The position numbers were made by a program, and so were the translations under genes. This document shows positions 63,303 through 64,000 of a stretch of DNA of 64,000 nt, piece after piece. The stretch's first letter is position 1. Every line of letters starts with the position of its first letter. Origin of the DNA: JBCBSK01 sp965250105 (GTDB taxonomy: Bacteria; Pseudomonadota; Alphaproteobacteria; Rhizobiales; Tepidamorphaceae); NCBI GenBank assembly GCA_965250105.1, contig OZ252290.1, forward strand, positions 620,001 through 684,000, given 5' to 3'. The notes below the pieces were generated by a model. That model did not search any database. It worked only from the letters and a program-made list of their open reading frames with translations, and was not told the DNA's origin.

Positions 63303-64000
63303 TCATGACGGCACGACGCGCCGCCAGTCGGGGAACTGATTGCGGAACCAGGTGCCCTGGCGCTTGGCATATTGCCGGGTCTCGGTGACGGTCCGGCCGG
63401 CGGCTTCGTCGAGCGAGATCTCGCCCCTGAGATAAGCGGCCAGCGGGCGCACGCCATGGGCGCGGGCGGCGGGCCGGTCTTCGGGAACATCGAGCGCCAT
63501 GAAGGCGCGCACCTCGTCGAGCACGTCCGCCTGGAGCATCGCCTGGAACCGGTCGGCGATGCGCTGACGCAAAGAATCGCGCTCCGGCGCCAGCACGATG
63601 CGCTCGACGCCCTCGGCGGGCAGGACCGGTACCGGCGGCACCTTCTGCCAGTCGGCGAGCGACCGTCCGGTCGCCTCGACCACTTCGAGCGCGCGCAGGA
63701 TGCGCTGGCGATCGCCCGGCTCAAGCCTGGCCGCCATCGCGGGATCGCGATCCCGCAACTCGTCAAAAAGCGCCTCCGGCGGTGCGCCCGCCATCCGGTC
63801 GCGCAAGCTCGCGCGGATCCGGTCGGGGATATCGGGAATGGGCGACAGCCCGATCAGCAAGGCGGAGAAATAGAGCCCCGTGCCGCCGGCGACGATCGGG
63901 ACCAGTCCGCGTGCCTCGCAATCGGCTAGCGCGACCTTGACGTCATCGAGCCATCCGCCGACCGAATAGGCCGTCATCGCCGGCACATGGCCATAGAGGC
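63303..64000 (-). CDS. miaA: tRNA dimethylallyltransferase (5' end outside the window)
   Basis: The visible 232 codons include the family segments IVAGGTGLYFSALLIGLSPIP, RILRALEVVEATGRSL and the C-terminal TRQYAKRQGTWFRNQF (first segment 20 residues plus one). MiaA adds a dimethylallyl group to A37 of UNN-reading tRNAs. The N-terminal P-loop lies beyond position 64000. miaA upstream of ilvB on the same strand is a common alphaproteobacterial order. Confidence 0.95.
   Translation of the reverse strand, partial: LYGHVPAMTAYSVGGWLDDVKVALADCEARGLVPIVAGGTGLYFSALLIGLSPIPDIPDRIRASLRDRMAGAPPEALFDELRDRDPAMAARLEPGDRQRILRALEVVEATGRSLADWQKVPPVPVLPAEGVERIVLAPERDSLRQRIADRFQAMLQADVLDEVRAFMALDVPEDRPAARAHGVRPLAAYLRGEISLDEAAGRTVTETRQYAKRQGTWFRNQFPDWRRVVPS

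Overview
The window is high-GC DNA (by eye about two thirds G+C) with dense, mostly well-conserved chromosomal genes. Gene content points to an alphaproteobacterium, most likely of the order Hyphomicrobiales (Rhizobiales). Evidence includes hisS-hisZ-hisG, a TipF-like EAL protein, CheZ-type phosphatases, a CIRCE-controlled groESL, the miaA-ilvB order and short palindromic intergenic repeats of rhizobial style. I see no rRNA, tRNA, insertion sequence, prophage or CRISPR array. The lineage call is inference from gene families; no search was run.

Layout. 0-6.5 kb (minus): a truncated possible lipoprotein gene, lspA, ileS, an EamA exporter, ribF and a MaoC hydratase. 6.8-10.4 kb: cheY-cheZ (plus), facing a HAD hydrolase and a TipF-like degenerate EAL protein. 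10.5-18.3 kb: an omega-aminotransferase divergent from a sensorless sigma-54 activator, an MFS exporter, an O-methyltransferase, a DEAD-box helicase, a DUF427 protein and an EamA exporter. 18.3-25 kb: a soluble PAS chemoreceptor, an AT-rich secreted trypsin-like protease with a peptidoglycan-binding-like tail, groES-groEL, a 175-bp near-perfect duplication beginning at the groEL 3' end, and an EamA exporter. 25-28.7 kb: phnCDE behind a Pho-box-like site, then a second DUF427 gene. 28.9-32.1 kb: a fasciclin protein, an mhqO/mhqD-like pair and a BcsS-like protein. 32.1-37.7 kb (minus): MaoC, hisS-hisZ-hisG and a Tat-exported GH3 enzyme, the last four with overlapping ends. 37.9-45.6 kb: DoxX, an acetyltransferase, an Ldh2-type dehydrogenase, a second cheZ, ppk2, an L,D-transpeptidase, a small secreted protein, a Crp-type regulator and a DUF2189 membrane protein. 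45.7-50.9 kb: glcDEF with a divergent LysR regulator. 51-54.3 kb: cytochrome c, ilvC and a two-subunit CoA transferase. 54.4-58.8 kb: a RecD-like helicase, an EamA and an MFS transporter, and an SDR. 58.8-64 kb (minus): ilvN, GST, EamA, ilvB and miaA (cut by the right edge).

How the genes work together. ilvB, ilvN and ilvC supply the first two steps of branched-chain amino acid synthesis. ilvB has a textbook-looking attenuation leader: promoter, an 11-residue Val/Ile/Leu-rich peptide and a terminator. Chemotaxis parts (cheY, two cheZ paralogues, a cytoplasmic receptor, a TipF-like factor) are scattered rather than clustered. Two Pho-box-like sites, before phnC and between ppk2 and the L,D-transpeptidase gene, suggest a phosphate-starvation theme. 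The most distinctive signals are the ilvB leader, the duplicated groEL 3' module, a translated palindromic insert in IleS, an extra domain-sized insert in HisS, and ilvB/ilvN being split by two unrelated genes.
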